Positions 10,030-20,687 of a stretch of DNA of 64,000 nt are shown here, piece by piece. The notes beneath the pieces were generated by a model. The model was not told the DNA's origin. It was given only the letters and a program-made list of their open reading frames with translations, and made no database searches. A program made the translations under genes and the position numbers. Positions within the stretch are counted from its first letter, which is position 1. The number at the start of each line of letters is the position of its first letter. Where the stretch lies: assembly GCA_963662175.1 (NCBI GenBank), contig OY759224.1, positions 33,861,489-33,925,488 on the forward strand. The letters run 5' to 3'. The DNA is from Aradus depressus (lineage: Eukaryota; Arthropoda; Insecta; Hemiptera; Aradidae).

Positions 10030-10165
10030 GTCCTATAGGGTAGTTCCTGAAGGGGAGGGGGATGAGAGGACGGGGCTTAACTCACAAACCCTGTCCATGG
10101 GGAGAGTGGAAACTTAGTTGAGTAATTCGCGCTGAGGAAGTACAATGCCGGTGATTCACCCAACA
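10030..10165 (+). repeat. HPR 3' part
   Basis: Carries GGCTTAACTCACAAACCCTG, TTCGCGCTGAGGAAGTACAA and the end hairpin CCGGTGATTCACC. A minus-strand HPR end is at 10456-10540. 10170-10455 has no recognisable content. Confidence 0.65.
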
Positions 10166-10628
10166 CTTATTTTTATTTTTATATACTAGTGGAAATAAAT
10201 AGAGGCTATTTTTTCGCATTTTGTTTTCTCTTTAAAAGGACGCGGCTCATTTAACGCCAAGTTCTCTGGTCTCTAGAGCCCCTCTAAATCGCTCCTCTTA
10301 TCCGGATAATTACTCCAAGGATTACCGCGTCTAGTGGATCCTTTACATATTTTATCCTCGATTCATGGCCTCCTCAAATTAGAGCACGACAGAATCTGAT
10401 AAATTAGACAGACTAGAAAAAAATTAATGTAGGGTGAAAAAAAAAAAAAAAAAAAAAATCGGTAAATCGCTGGAAATGTACTTCTCCAGCGTGGCATAAT
10501 CATTGATTTAGTTGGAAATCAATACGTGTCTTATTACTCAAAGAATTTCTGATGGGAATTATTCAAAATATTGTTTAAATTGTAAAGCATGGGAACGTAA
10601 CCTTAACATGACATACCTTCTTTTTTTT

Positions 10629-10899
10629 ATGGCGCCGATAGTTTAGAGGTAGCGAGCTAGCCTACTGAGTTCAAGAGTTCGAAACTCGGCACTTAGGTTT
10701 TTCCTATCTGATAGCACGCCGTCCTTCGGATGGGACGTTAAACAATGTTTCCGAGCCTGTGTGATGTCAGGTATACGTTAAATACTACTATAGGTGAATA
10801 AATCTAGGTAGGCAAACTTTAGGACTCCCAAAGTAGACTCGGGCTCATGTCCACCAGGCGATATGACCTCGTAGTTAAAACCCAAATATGAGTCATAAA
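10629..10899 (+). mobile_element. SINE-A, diverged
   Basis: Head with GATAGTTTAGAGGTAGCGAG and GAGTTCGAAACTCGG, then CACGCCGTCCTTCGGATGGG, ending AAATATGAGTCATAAAT. Several internal deletions. Confidence 0.8.
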
Positions 10900-11036
10900 T
10901 AGTCATTTATTCAAACTGACACTACTGGATACAAGAAAGTCATGAAACTGTTAGGATTTCTTCGGTTTCTTTATTTCATTGTAGGTTCAGCGTAACTCTA
11001 AAAGTAACTTTTCAAATTTAGTCACTTTGAATGAGG

Positions 11037-11155
11037 GAGAAATCCATAAAGAGAGGGGAGAGGGATCCATAAAGAGAGGGGAGAGGGATCCATAAAGAGA
11101 GGGGAGAGGGATCCATAAAGAGAGGGGAGAGGGATCCATAAAGAGGGAACCATAA
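11037..11155 (+). repeat. 23-bp minisatellite, five copies
   Basis: Unit GATCCATAAAGAGAGGGG plus AGAGG, starting at 11042, 11065, 11088, 11111 and 11134 (period 23). Confidence 0.95.
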
Positions 11156-11353
11156 AATTGGGTATAAAAAAACAAAAAACAAAAAAAAAACATGTTATGG
11201 TCTCATCAGATATTTGTTATGATTTTATTCGTGTATTCGACAAGAGTTCACGTCTCCTACACTAAATGTAGAACTACCCTAATAATTATCAAATATATAT
11301 CTTATTATTTCCAAAAATAACAACAATAACAAATAACTTTTTTTTTTTATTAG

Positions 11354-11624
11354 GTTTTAAAAGAGGCCTTGCATTGCAGCAACATCACCGAGTCAACGTT
11401 AGAAAAGCTCGGGGATCAAGGGGTTACTGAGGGACTAGGATTGGCCATCGGCGGAACTATTGCGCCAATAGTCCCCAGCCCATCTTACATTGCCTGTTTC
11501 TGCTCCCGCCAGGAGCCGACGAATCGGCAGAACATCGGGTAGTCTGTTTCCGTCACCATCTGCCGTAGATCCAGTCCCAAATACGATCTTGTCCCATGAA
11601 TCAACTCCACCAAATAACAAATGA
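11354..11624 (+). other. GC-rich segment, possible host exon or exon relic
   Basis: A T-rich tract ending TTATTAG is followed by about 250 bp of roughly 50 percent GC within AT-rich flanks. From 11354 the first frame is open for 62 codons (VLKEALHCSNITESTLEKLG, then GLAIGGTIAPIVPSPSY) and stops at 11540. A second plus frame is open from 11457 to 11624 (ending LSHESTPPNNK). The join of the two would need a frameshift near 11500. An overlapping minus-strand frame (11435-11620) is also open. I do not recognise the protein. The composition and acceptor-like border suggest coding origin; the stop and frame change suggest either decay or a misread border. Confidence 0.35.
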
Positions 11625-11638
11625 CTAAAAAAAAATAT

Positions 11639-11916
11639 AAACCGGCCGCGGCCGCTACGTTTTTTTATCTAGAATGTTAAAATACCTTTAGCACGCCGTC
11701 CTTCGGATGGGACGTTAAGCGATGGTCCCGAGCATGTACGATGTCAGGTACTCGTTAAAGACCCCTAACTCTAGGTGAATAAAAATTTAGGGTAGGCAAA
11801 ATTTAGGACTTATATTAGAGTCGGGCCATGTCCACCAGAGTGAGGAAAGAGCGCTCTGTAATAGGCGATATGAAGTCGTAGTTAAAGCCCGGGCATGAGT
11901 CATAATAACTAATAAA
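11639..11916 (+). mobile_element. SINE-A lacking the A-box half
   Basis: Starts within the B-box region (AACCGGCCGCGGCCGC is the diverged CCCGGCCGAGGCCC) and continues through CACGCCGTCCTTCGGATGGG to GGGCATGAGTCATAATAACT. This accounts for the NotI-like motif at 11647. 11917-12300 is AT-rich and unassigned. Confidence 0.85.
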
Positions 11917-12299
11917 AAAAAAAAAATATTTTAAAATTTGTTGTCATGCATTATTACAATTTAAACATTTCTTTAATATAGGTATTTTTAAAGAAATTAA
12001 TTGAACATTCTTTGGAGTTCTATCATAAATTTGAGGGCATTTCGCTGGTTGGAAATTAAATTTTCGGTACAATATTGGTTTACACGTAAGTCGAGCCAGA
12101 AAAAAATGGGTATTGCGACGTCATATCAAGATGGCATTCTTCTCACAACAACAATTAATCAAGAGATTTTTGATTAATTTATACGTATAAACGGTATTAA
12201 GTAAAGTGAACTTAGGCCCCGAAGTGGACTTAATTTTAGTCTGATTTTATCAAAACTAAGTAAGCAAAGATGACATCTTCTATAAAAGACGTTGTCATA

Positions 12300-12420
12300 T
12301 AGATGTATTGTTTCAGTGACCATAATGAAAATTGTCAATACGTATTGAGGGGACCTTGAAACGTAAAATTCCATTGGAAACTCGATCTCGGATTTTTGCA
12401 GGATTACAATACTCCTTTAT
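12300..12420 (-). repeat. HPR fragment
   Basis: Minus-strand HPR: GGGGACCTTGAAACGTAAAA, TTCCATTGGAAACTCGATCT, CGGATTTTTGC. A run of 20 G lies downstream at 12616-12635. Confidence 0.55.
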
Positions 12421-12756
12421 AACAAAGGCATAAGAAAGTAAAGGAAAAGTAGAATAAAATATGTATTAAAAAAAATATAAAAATACAAACCTAATACAGA
12501 TTTCAGTGGGTTCCAACACTTCGACCCTGGTAAAAAACCAACCATTTTTTCTCCCATTATTTTCTTATTTCTGTTTTTTTTTTGTGGCTAAAATTTGGGG
12601 CTCTAAAAGGACTGAGGGGGGGGGGGGGGGGGGGGTATATTCAAAAGGTCATTTTGGTGGAAGCCAGATTAACTGAGCGCCAACCCTTCTTGAGGGCCAA
12701 CGTTCAACCAAGAGAGGAACCCATTCCATTTCATGTAATTATTTTGTAGGAATAGA

Positions 12757-12910
12757 AAATCGTCGGTAAATGTACTTCCCCAGAATTAATTCATCAATTA
12801 TGTTTTCGCTCTCTTGTCAAAAACAAATCAATCGACCGTTTGGGCTAAAAATCAATAAATCAATACTTGACTTACATTGGGGCTTCTCAATCCTCATACT
12901 TAAAGATGGG
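12757..12910 (-). repeat. HPR end fragment
   Basis: AATCGTCGGTAAATGTACTT, CCCCAGAATTAATTCATC, CAATCGACCGTTTGGGCTAA, GACTTACATTGGGGCTTC. The donor-like ACTTAC here belongs to HPR and is not a splice site. Confidence 0.8.
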
Positions 12911-13250
12911 ACGCCTGGTGTGCGAGAGAGACACAAGATAGAGACATTTTTCGCTCGAGAATTAAAGAATTGATAATTTTTTTTTTGACGATGACTTTTA
13001 TTCAAAATTTTGAATAAAAAATTTTATGTATTATATTTACCGAAAAAACAAGATACAGCGCAGATAATATAAACAATTCTGTATTAAATCCATTTTTAAC
13101 ATAAAAATCGGACGAAGTAGTTTCGTGCGAATCAGAAATTTACGATATCATAGAAACTTGCCGCTCCCCGTAATAGAATAAGAACGACCGACATGGTCAA
13201 GGTCAAGTACAAATGGTGTTTCCATGACAATGGTTGACTTCCGGTCTATT

Positions 13251-13350
13251 ACCGAATGTATTGACGAAAGAGCGCTCTGGTAGTAGGCGATATGACCTCG
13301 TAGTTAAAGCCCGGGCATGAGTCATAAAACCTAACCTAACCGAATGTATT
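13251..13350 (+). mobile_element. 5'-truncated SINE-A with 12-bp TSD
   Basis: ACCGAATGTATT occurs at 13251-13262 and 13339-13350. Between them is only the last 76 bp of SINE-A: GACGAAAGAGCGCTCTGGTA to CGGGCATGAGTCATAAAACC, with CTAACCTAAC as tail. This shows that SINE-A ends in a short (CCTAA)n tail and inserts by target-primed reverse transcription. Confidence 0.9.
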
Positions 13351-13364
13351 ACATCTTTAGTGGA

Positions 13365-13402
13365 ATAAACAATATTTCAAAAAATAAGTTTGTTTTATTT
13401 TA
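13365..13402. repeat. Penelope-like terminal fragment
   Basis: Inverse of the motif at 766-800 and 39213-39261: AATATTTCAAAAAATAAG followed by TTTGTTTTATT. 13403-13768 has no recognisable gene. Confidence 0.45.
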
Positions 13403-13768
13403 TGTATCACAGATGTACAAATTGGGTAAATTTTCTGATTTTTTTTTTGTTTTATCTATATACGTTTTATCTATATTATATAGGGCCGCCATATTACATA
13501 GGCCCATCTATATACAATATTTATTCTTCGGCTGTTTTGGTTAGGACCAACCAGAAAATAATTGTCCTCTTTTATTGTGGTTGACTATCATGGTATCTGG
13601 TTAAAGCCTCTCTACTGACATTGCTGCATTAATGTGTTTTTATAGGCTACTACAGGTGGAATGATTGTATGGAAACGAAATTTTGTAAGTGGATTCAGAA
13701 GCCCACCAGAATGACACCAGTTGTTTTTTAGCCAATTCGGTCAATGAGGAGGCAGGTTCGCAGACAGA

Positions 13769-13948
13769 GTGTTAGCCATGTCTCTTATAAAGGTGTTATC
13801 TAGTTATTTACAACATCCATGGCCCCGGGAGGGAGTTCTATCTAAGAAATAAAACTCACTCCCGGACGGGATTCGAACCCGCAAACCATGATGAGACCAT
13901 TCGATCAAAGCCCTATGCTCTAGGCCGCACGGCCACCATGGCCCCCAG
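13769..13948 (-). mobile_element. SINE-B
   Basis: Minus-strand copy: TCCATGGCCCCGGGAGGGAG, an inverted B box in GGGATTCGAACCCGC, ending at CCACCATGGCCCCC. The poly(A) side is eroded. Confidence 0.85.
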
Positions 13949-14369
13949 TAAAAACTTTGTTGATTTTTATTTTATTATTTTTCCTACAGTTAGAATCTAA
14001 GGTATATTTATTATAAATGGTTATACAACAAAAACATATTTGTTCGAAAACTCCAGACGAAGTTTTCCAATAAAAGTAGAATATTTTATCTTAAAGTTGG
14101 AAAATGGATGGACTCGAGGAAAATATGGTATTTTGTTTTGTTAACTGAACAAATTGTGAGATGAAAGTTTCCATCGTAGCAACTATAATGCAAGGAAATC
14201 GATGGAGGAAAGTTAGGAAACTGAGTGTATTAATGGAGGCTATACAACTTATAGACTCAACTTTGTATAATGGTTCAAGTACATTATCAGAGGGACCCTC
14301 GTCAATATTTCAAAAACTATTTCTTGCTCCATGGTCACTTTATTGCTTGGCCAGCTATACCAAGTATAA

Positions 14370-15195
14370 GCGAAGAATCCGTCTGAAATTTCAAGTTTTT
14401 CCACTGATTCCAAAAATTATAAAAAAAAAAAACCATTAAGGCGTAGTCAAGGTCCACGCCATAGATTTTCCGTGAAAATATCGGGATAAAATAATTTTTC
14501 ATTTTCTTTTCGATGCTGCCATAGCTCTTGCATTTGCTCGGCACTAGACTTTTTAGGTTTTTAAAATTCCTTTTGATGCGAGCTTTCCTCTGATTTGCGT
14601 TTTCTATAATTCCGCGCATATTTACGATTCATATGAGACATCTTTAATTTTTTTGCAATTTTCAATTTAATGCCGACTTTTACATATATTTCGGCGAATA
14701 TTTTTGTTGTTTCACTTTGAGTCCTAGTAGTGCTCCTCAAGCTCTTTACAATGACACCCGAATCAACGTCCTATCTAAACGCGTTATCACGCTACACTAA
14801 TTTTTAATTTTACACAACGCTAATTCGCAACAAATACGTACAGACATGCTCTATCCATTGTGACCACAACCGTTGTTATCGCATTATTAGTCTCGTAGTT
14901 ATTAACGATTGAAATCTGACGGTATTTTGTAACACAAGGAAGTTTGACCGGTCATCATTGTGCTTAACGAGCAAATAGACGTTTTCACGTCAAAAAAAAA
15001 TGTGAACACGGATACCTCCATATAGAATGAATGTATCGATATGAAATTTTATATATGCATCCAGAACCTTATAGGGACGACATCAATGAACTTTCAGCGG
15101 AATCGGCCGAAAGGAAGAAAGAGGGCTCAAATCAAGAACCCTAAAAACTGCCGATACAAAATTTAGTATGAGGATTCAGAGCCTCTATGTACTGT
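14370..15195 (+). repeat. HPR copy containing the first D module
   Basis: 14370-14428 is plus-strand HPR (GAAATTTCAAGTTTTTCCAC, TGATTCCAAAAATT) up to its A-run. D runs 14436-14993. HPR then resumes at 14997 (TGTGAACACGGATACCTCC, ATGAATGTATCGATATG) and continues to 15195. The HPR halves are collinear, so D sits inside an HPR at the A-run. Confidence 0.7.
14436..14993 (-). pseudogene. D module copy 1: 5' part of an unidentified element with a basic open frame
   Basis: The copy is nearly identical to 52528-53162 except for a deletion of about 68 bp. On the minus strand the partner copy has a frame that can be followed here with a frameshift: after an ATG near 14640 come basic residues, then NQRKARIKRNFKNLKSLVPS in the shifted frame. 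The module looks like a GC-mixed leader region followed by the start of a coding frame, cut short at the HPR A-run. Protein family not recognised; the basic, Ser-Ala-Glu-Gln-rich start resembles N-termini of many transposon proteins, which is weak evidence. Confidence 0.45.
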
Positions 15196-15716
15196 GTTTC
15201 TTAGACTTCTCTGGGATATTGAATTGTTGGTTTTTTCCAGCATTTCTCCCAGAGGTGTCTTCTTTTTTTTTTCTTCTGACAATACTTCGGGACACTTACG
15301 ACCGATTACATAACTTGTAAGAGGCCGCTTATCGGTGATGTCCCCTTCCTACCTCTGTCTGTAACTACAGGAGTGCTAGTTCTGACTAGTTCCCAACCTA
15401 GATGAACTTCCATTACATGAAGCAATGGGTTTATTTGCTTCATTCATACAGATACACTTTGATGAATGTTGTCATATCATCAAGTCTCTCTGAAATAGCT
15501 CCAGCACTGAAATGATATCATTAAACGAAAACCATTAGACTGAATCCAGGATGTATCCCCACTCCTGTTTTACCCTTAAAGCTCCTGAAAGACATACATA
15601 TTACATTCATGGAACAAGTAGATTCACCTCAGTGGCATGGCTGCTGTAGAGGCAGACTCCCAACTTGAGAAAGTTCTTACGTCAAAAGTCTCATAATAAT
15701 TTTTTTTTCACTTTCT

Positions 15717-16100
15717 CAGCTACTCGAAGTATAGGGGAAGTTATGTAATCAGTCAAACAATCGACGCAGGGTTTTCAACGAAAATTCATGTTTTCCGACC
15801 TCCAGATATCAAATATGAAAAATAAATGTCTGTCTTTGAACAGGATAACTCCCGTTAAAATTAATGTATCGACACGAAATTTTATATGTGTGGGTGGTAT
15901 CAATTTTCAGCTACATCGGCCGAAGGAACAGAGGGGGATCAGGGGAGAAGGCTCAATACAAAAACCCCCTATAACTGCCGACGTAACGAATTTAATATGA
16001 GGATTAAGGAGCCCCTGCGTAAGTCAACTATTGAATATTAGGGGAATTATCTTATTGATCTGGGGTAGTACATTGCTGGCGATTCACCCACTTTTTTTTC
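15717..16100 (+). repeat. HPR copy, nearly full length
   Basis: Starts at the first hairpin (CAGCTACTCGAAGTATAGGG then GAAGTTATGTAATCAGTC). It runs through ATGTATCGACACGAAATTTT, CGGCCGAAGGAACAGAGG, AACTGCCGACGTAACG and AAGTCAACTATTGAATATTA to TACATTGCTGGCGATTCACC. 15196-15716 holds nothing recognised. Confidence 0.85.
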
Positions 16101-16154
16101 AATATCTACTCAAAATTTGTGCGAAAAAATGTTGTCGTCTTTGGGCAACTCGAG

Positions 16155-16275
16155 ATATACTTTCAGTTTTTCGTAAATATCTCATTGTTTATTGTTCGTT
16201 TATAAACAAACGTTCTCATCAAAATTAAAGAGCATCCAATTCTCCACAAAAAACCTTTCATCCACTTTTACGAGA
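16155..16275 (+). repeat. Single arm of the foldback family at 48692
   Basis: TCAGTTTTTCGTAAATATCT, AAAGAGCATCCAATTCTCCA, CAAAAAACCTTTCATCCACT parallels the arm of 48692-49137. 16276-16638 has no recognisable gene. Confidence 0.55.
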
Positions 16276-16638
16276 AAGCAAGCGCGCTGCAATTTTGTTC
16301 ATTTCTTTTTTTTCCCCCTCGAATTTTGAAAACGTTTTTCTAATTTGGCCTCCTAAACAAGGTCGTCAATGTATTGTATTAAAAAGACAAATAAATCACC
16401 AACAACTTTCATCTTATACAAAATTTGACTCTCTATAATTCATTACTGCTAGAATGTCCCCCAAAAGTTTGGAATTATGAGCACGCGGCTAGAGGAAATT
16501 ATATTGTCATGAGGAAGGGATAAGACAGACAGACAGACAGGAGTGGAGAGTGACGTGGATGGACCGGCTCAGGTACGGCCTGGTACTTCTCTCTCATGTC
16601 TTGGCTAACCTTTTTCAGGTGGTTGCTTTAATTTATAC

Positions 16639-17065
16639 TTCCCCAGATTAACGAAATATAGGGAAAGTTGAGTAAAAAGTGAAAAATTCGATGCGGAATT
16701 TTCAACAGAATTTCATGTTTTCCGACCTCTAGATTCCAAATATGAAAAAAAAAAAAAATGCTATCTCTGTCTGACTATGAACACGATAACTCCTGATAGA
16801 ATGAATGTATGGATACGAAATTTTATATGTGTGACCTGAACCCCATAAAGACAACACCTACCAATGTTCAGCCAAATGGGAGAGGCTTAACTCAGAAACT
16901 CTAATAACTGCCGTTTTAATGAACGTACCGATACAAAATTTCATATGTGGATTCAAAAAATTATAAGAATGACACTTATTAATTTTTGGCGGAATCGGCA
17001 GAAGGAAATGGAGGGATCAGAGGGGGCTCAAATCAAATGGCATGACAAAATTTGGCGAGTGACTT
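16639..17065 (+). repeat. HPR copy
   Basis: TACTTCCCCAGATTAACG, AATTTCATGTTTTCCGACCT, CATAAAGACAACACCTACC, then the second ~150-bp unit with AATCGGCAGAAGGAAATGG. The 3' hairpin end is missing. Confidence 0.85.
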
Positions 17066-17100
17066 AATAACCTTGATTATCCAATACTATAATCCTATAT

Positions 17101-17685
17101 TTCTTGTAAGACCAAGTGGAGAGACAGAACACTTGAGGAGCCTCACCTTGCCTGTGGGGACCAACCCAGAGCTCCCATCCGCTGCTATGATGATAACATG
17201 AAGGAGGATGGCTCGTTAATCAGGCTCCCGATGATTAATGCTCCCCTCTTCTAAGACCAAGTGGAGAGACAGACCACTTGAGGAGCCCCACCTATGGGGA
17301 CCGACCCAGAGCTCCCACCCGCTGCTATGATGATGACATGAAGGAGGATGGCTCGTTAATCAGGCTCCCAATGATTAATGCTCCCCTCTTGTAAGACCAA
17401 GTGGAGAGACAGACCACTTGAGGAGCCTCACCTTGCCTATTGGGACCGACCCAGAGCTCCCACCCGCTGCTATGATGATGACATGAAGGAGGATGGCTCG
17501 TTAATCAGGCTCCCAATGATTAATGCTCCCCTCTTGTAAGACCAAGTGGAGAGACAGACCACTTGAGGAGCCTCACCTTGCCTATTGGGACCGACCCAGA
17601 GCTCCCACCCGCTGCCATGATGATGACATGAAGGAGGATGGCTCGTTAATCAGGCTCCCGATGATTAATGCTCCCCTCTTCGGAC
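17101..17685 (+). repeat. ~145-bp tandem repeat, four copies
   Basis: Units begin TAAGACCAAGTGGAGAGACA at about 17106, 17252, 17392 and 17537 and include GATGACATGAAGGAGGATGG and CAATGATTAATGCTCCCCTC. Each unit contains the small hairpin CAAGTGG-agagacaga-CCACTTG. A frame across the last unit is open by chance. 17686-18103 is unassigned. Confidence 0.95.
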
Positions 17686-18191
17686 CAATTAGTCACCCCT
17701 CATACCCCCATCCTGCCCGCCGCCCCAGCATCCAACCTGCCACACGACACTCACACATAGCATGCCTCATCACACCATATCACATCTCCCTTGTATTCCC
17801 GTTTAAAGGCCCTGGAGGAGATCTCCGCCACAGAGCTCCTTCCAGCTCCAGCTGTGAAGGCCTCACTTTGATGACATAAGGCCCCACATGTCAGTTATAC
17901 TAATATGTAAGGAATATACCTGGTTTTAGGATTGCTGATGCATTTTGGAGGTCAAATTTGTATTCTTTCTGAAGGACGTGTGATTAGGTACTTGTTAATT
18001 TATTCAGACAGCAAATATACAAAAAAATGAACATTTGACCCTATCGAATACGTCATTAAACTTATGGCTATCTGCAGGGGACAATCAACTGTTTTGAAAA
18101 TTAACTACAAGGTCATATCGCCTACTACCAGAGCGCTATTTCATCATTCTGGTGGACATGAGCCTGACTCTACTTATTCGAGTTCTAAATA

Positions 18192-19254
18192 CAGTTGACT
18201 CGCAATAGTCCGACGCCGCGCCGTATGAGTCATCGGTCTAGTCTGTATTGTGATTCACATGATCGTCGTATCTCACGTATCGCCGTTAGTTCCTCGCTGT
18301 GTTCAGTAGCAATAACGTGAGTGTGCAGTTGCTCTATTTGTGATATTATTACAGTTAGCCCTACGTTTTTTATTATTAAATGTGATGGCAAGTACAATTG
18401 GAAGCAATAAACGTAAGCATAAAACATTAACTCTTCCTGAAAAATGGGAAATTATTAAGAGGCATGACCGCGGCGAAACTCCCACGGCTATTTCTCAAGT
18501 TTATGGTATAGGGCGACCTACTGTTTATCTAAACATTAAAGGCACATTACAAGAAACGCCTTCTCAGGGACATCATTAGCCAACCTGACGCAGACATCAT
18601 TGTGCTACTGAAACAATTTAACATCAAGGATGCAATTCTCAACGCAGCTTTTGCACGGCAACAAGTTCAGCCCTCAAATTTAATAAGATCTTGGAGAAAT
18701 GTTTGGCCAGAGAATCCCCTCCTCCCAAAAAAGACAACGGGAATCAACGGGAAGACGAAACATATCAAGTCACAAACAATGTTGTGGAGGATACACTGAC
18801 ACTTTGCGATGATATAAATATTCCACAAGAATCATCGGAAGAATTAAGAAGATGGGTCTTAGACGAGAACCTGGGCGCTGGCTTAACGGATGAAAAGATA
18901 GTGCAAGAAGTAACATCTGATACACAAGACGACATAATCGAGGAGGCCGTGGAGACGAAATATACAGTCACTTGTGATGAAGCTATGTCGGCTGCTAACA
19001 CTTTAATACGCTGGTGCGAAGAACGTGAGCTTGACGTGAACAATGTGTTGATTTTAAAAGACAAGAAGGAAGAAAAGGCTATGACTGATTGTATGCGTAA
19101 AAAGAAACAGAAGACCATCACAGATTTTTTTATCAATTTTCCAAACTTATACACTGCAAATTCAATTAAATAGAGCCAACCTTTGGTAATCCGACATTTT
19201 TGGTAATCCGACAACCCCGCGGTCCCGTAGTGTCGGACTATCGCGAGTCAACTG
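18192..19254 (+). mobile_element. Tigger/pogo-type DNA transposon, internally deleted (1063 bp)
   Basis: Terminal inverted repeats CAGTTGACTCGCAATAGTCC and its inverse GGACTATCGCGAGTCAACTG are flanked by TA on each side (18190-18191, 19255-19256), the target duplication of the Tc1/mariner-pogo superfamily. It carries transposase remnants at 18385-19173. About half the usual 2-2.5 kb length, so it depends on another element's transposase. Confidence 0.9.
18385..19173 (+). pseudogene. Tigger/jerky-like transposase remnant without the DDE core
   Basis: Starts MASTIGSNKRKHKTLTLPEK and continues with EIIKRHDRGETPTAISQVYG and GRPTVYLNIK: a CENP-B/psq-type N-terminal helix-turn-helix. After a stop at 18577 the next frame gives DIIVLLKQFNIKDAILNAAF and LIRSWRNVWP, the conserved segment C-terminal to the DDE catalytic domain. 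A second frame change near 18730 leads into an acidic tail (DDINIPQESSEELRRW) ending KQKTITDFFINF, a QTTLTDFF-like end shared by Tigger proteins. The CENPB-type second HTH and the whole DDE domain are deleted. Two frame changes and the missing catalytic core make it inactive. The helix-turn-helix could still be read as a DNA-binding peptide, but nothing shows that it is expressed. Confidence 0.85.
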
Positions 19255-19649
19255 TATTGCCAATCCTAAATTTTTATTCACCTTTAACAAGTACCTGACA
19301 GCGTACAGGCTATGGACCATTGCTTAACGCCCCATCCAAAGGACGGCGTGCTTAATATTATTTTACTTCCTACATAAAATAAACCAAGGGCTCGGCTGGG
19401 TTTCGAACCCGCGATCTTGAGCTCAGTAAGCAAGCACCACTGAGCTACCGGCGCCCTCCGTACCTGCCCCATCTCTACCGAGGCTATGTACTAGACATTG
19501 CCGGTCTCTGTCCACCTTGTAACGATCATATCCGGTGAGATTCTTAGATTACTTCTGGTTGATCTCAGATTTTCCTTCCAACGAACCGAACAACCGTTTG
19601 ACTCCTGTAATATCCAACAGTTGTCGATATTTTTGTAAAGCTTGGATAT

Positions 19650-20145
19650 GCTACGGGTAAAGTTAGATTAACGGTTAAACCTAGGATTACCTGGGTAAAC
19701 CTAGTAGTACCCGCTGCCGCTTGGTTAAAGTCCGAAATATAATTGAAATAGTTCACGTTTCGGGCTTTACCCGGGTAAAGTATATGTTAAAGCTAGAACC
19801 TGTACTACTTCAAATATAGGAACGACGGGAGGGGCAGATATATCGTCCCGCCGGCGGAACGCCGGCAAATACGCCCCCAAATTTTGTAATTTTTCGATTT
19901 ATGTTTGTTCTAGGAATTTATGTACCCAGATGAATGATTATCGCTGTTAGACAGCTTACAACAATGGAAATTGAGGTGTGGTCGAGCTAATTAATAAGTA
20001 CCTAATCTTTATAGTGGAACATACGTCCACTAATGGCCTTGTCATTATTAGTATACCCAACTTTAACCAAGCGGCAGCGGGTACTACGCAGTTTACCCGG
20101 GTAATCCTAGGTTTAACCGTTAATCTAATTTTACCCGTAACAGAT
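19650..20145. mobile_element. Inverted-repeat element with ~85-bp arms
   Basis: 19655-19736 (ACGGGTAAAGTTAGATTAAC, GGTTAAACCTAGGATTACC, CCGCTGCCGCTTGGTTAAAG) is repeated inverted at about 20060-20142. The spacer contains CTTTACCCGGGTAAAG, a perfect 16-bp palindrome, and a GC-rich CCGCCGGCGGAACGCCGGC patch. Open frames across the arms are mirror images and not genes. TSD not resolved. 20146-20687 unassigned. Confidence 0.8.
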
Positions 20146-20687
20146 ATACTGCTATGCCTTGAGACTAGAGAATTCTCTAGTAATGGACGACCCAATGTCA
20201 AGTTGAGAGGTAGAACAACGTGTTTCTACTATGCTTTGACTGCTCAACCGAATTCAAGACCTTTGGAATGATATCCACAAAATTTTGGGGCCCCAGCTTG
20301 TCACAACAACAACAATAATACAATTTTTCTGAATTATTTGTGTATTTTTGTACTATGCTGTATACACACAGCCTTGTTCTCTTGAGAACATTTTTTTAAT
20401 ATAAATGAAATATAGTCTCCAGTTTCTATTAAGGGAGGGAGAAAAATATTAAAAAAAAAAAAGGCTAATGTTTGGGCGGAACAATGAGAAATGCTTAATA
20501 TAATGAAACAGAGAGAAGTGGCAAAACAGTGTTTAGGATTCATTTCTGAGAACACAAGGCTCTGGTCGGAGCTTTTCCGAGCTTTTCAACAGTCGAAGCT
20601 TTCCTATCTTAGTAAACACTTGGAAAATACTACAGAAAAGGATCATGAGATATTGTTCTAAATAACAAAGTGGAAACATTACACGTT

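Larger units (their letters stand above)
18104..19457 (-). mobile_element. SINE-A split by a Tigger insertion
   Basis: Two collinear minus-strand halves: 18104-18191 (CATATCGCCTACTACCAGAG to GACTCTACTTATTCGAG) and 19257-19457 (CCTAAATTTTTATTCACC to CACTGAGCTACCGGCGCCC). The halves rejoin in the SINE consensus at TA, with the insert at 18192-19254. Confidence 0.9.

Noticed and set aside
11641..11660. NotI-like GC-rich motif suggesting a cloning artefact
   Set aside because: It aligns with the CCCGGCCGAGGCCC part of SINE-A and is ordinary divergence.
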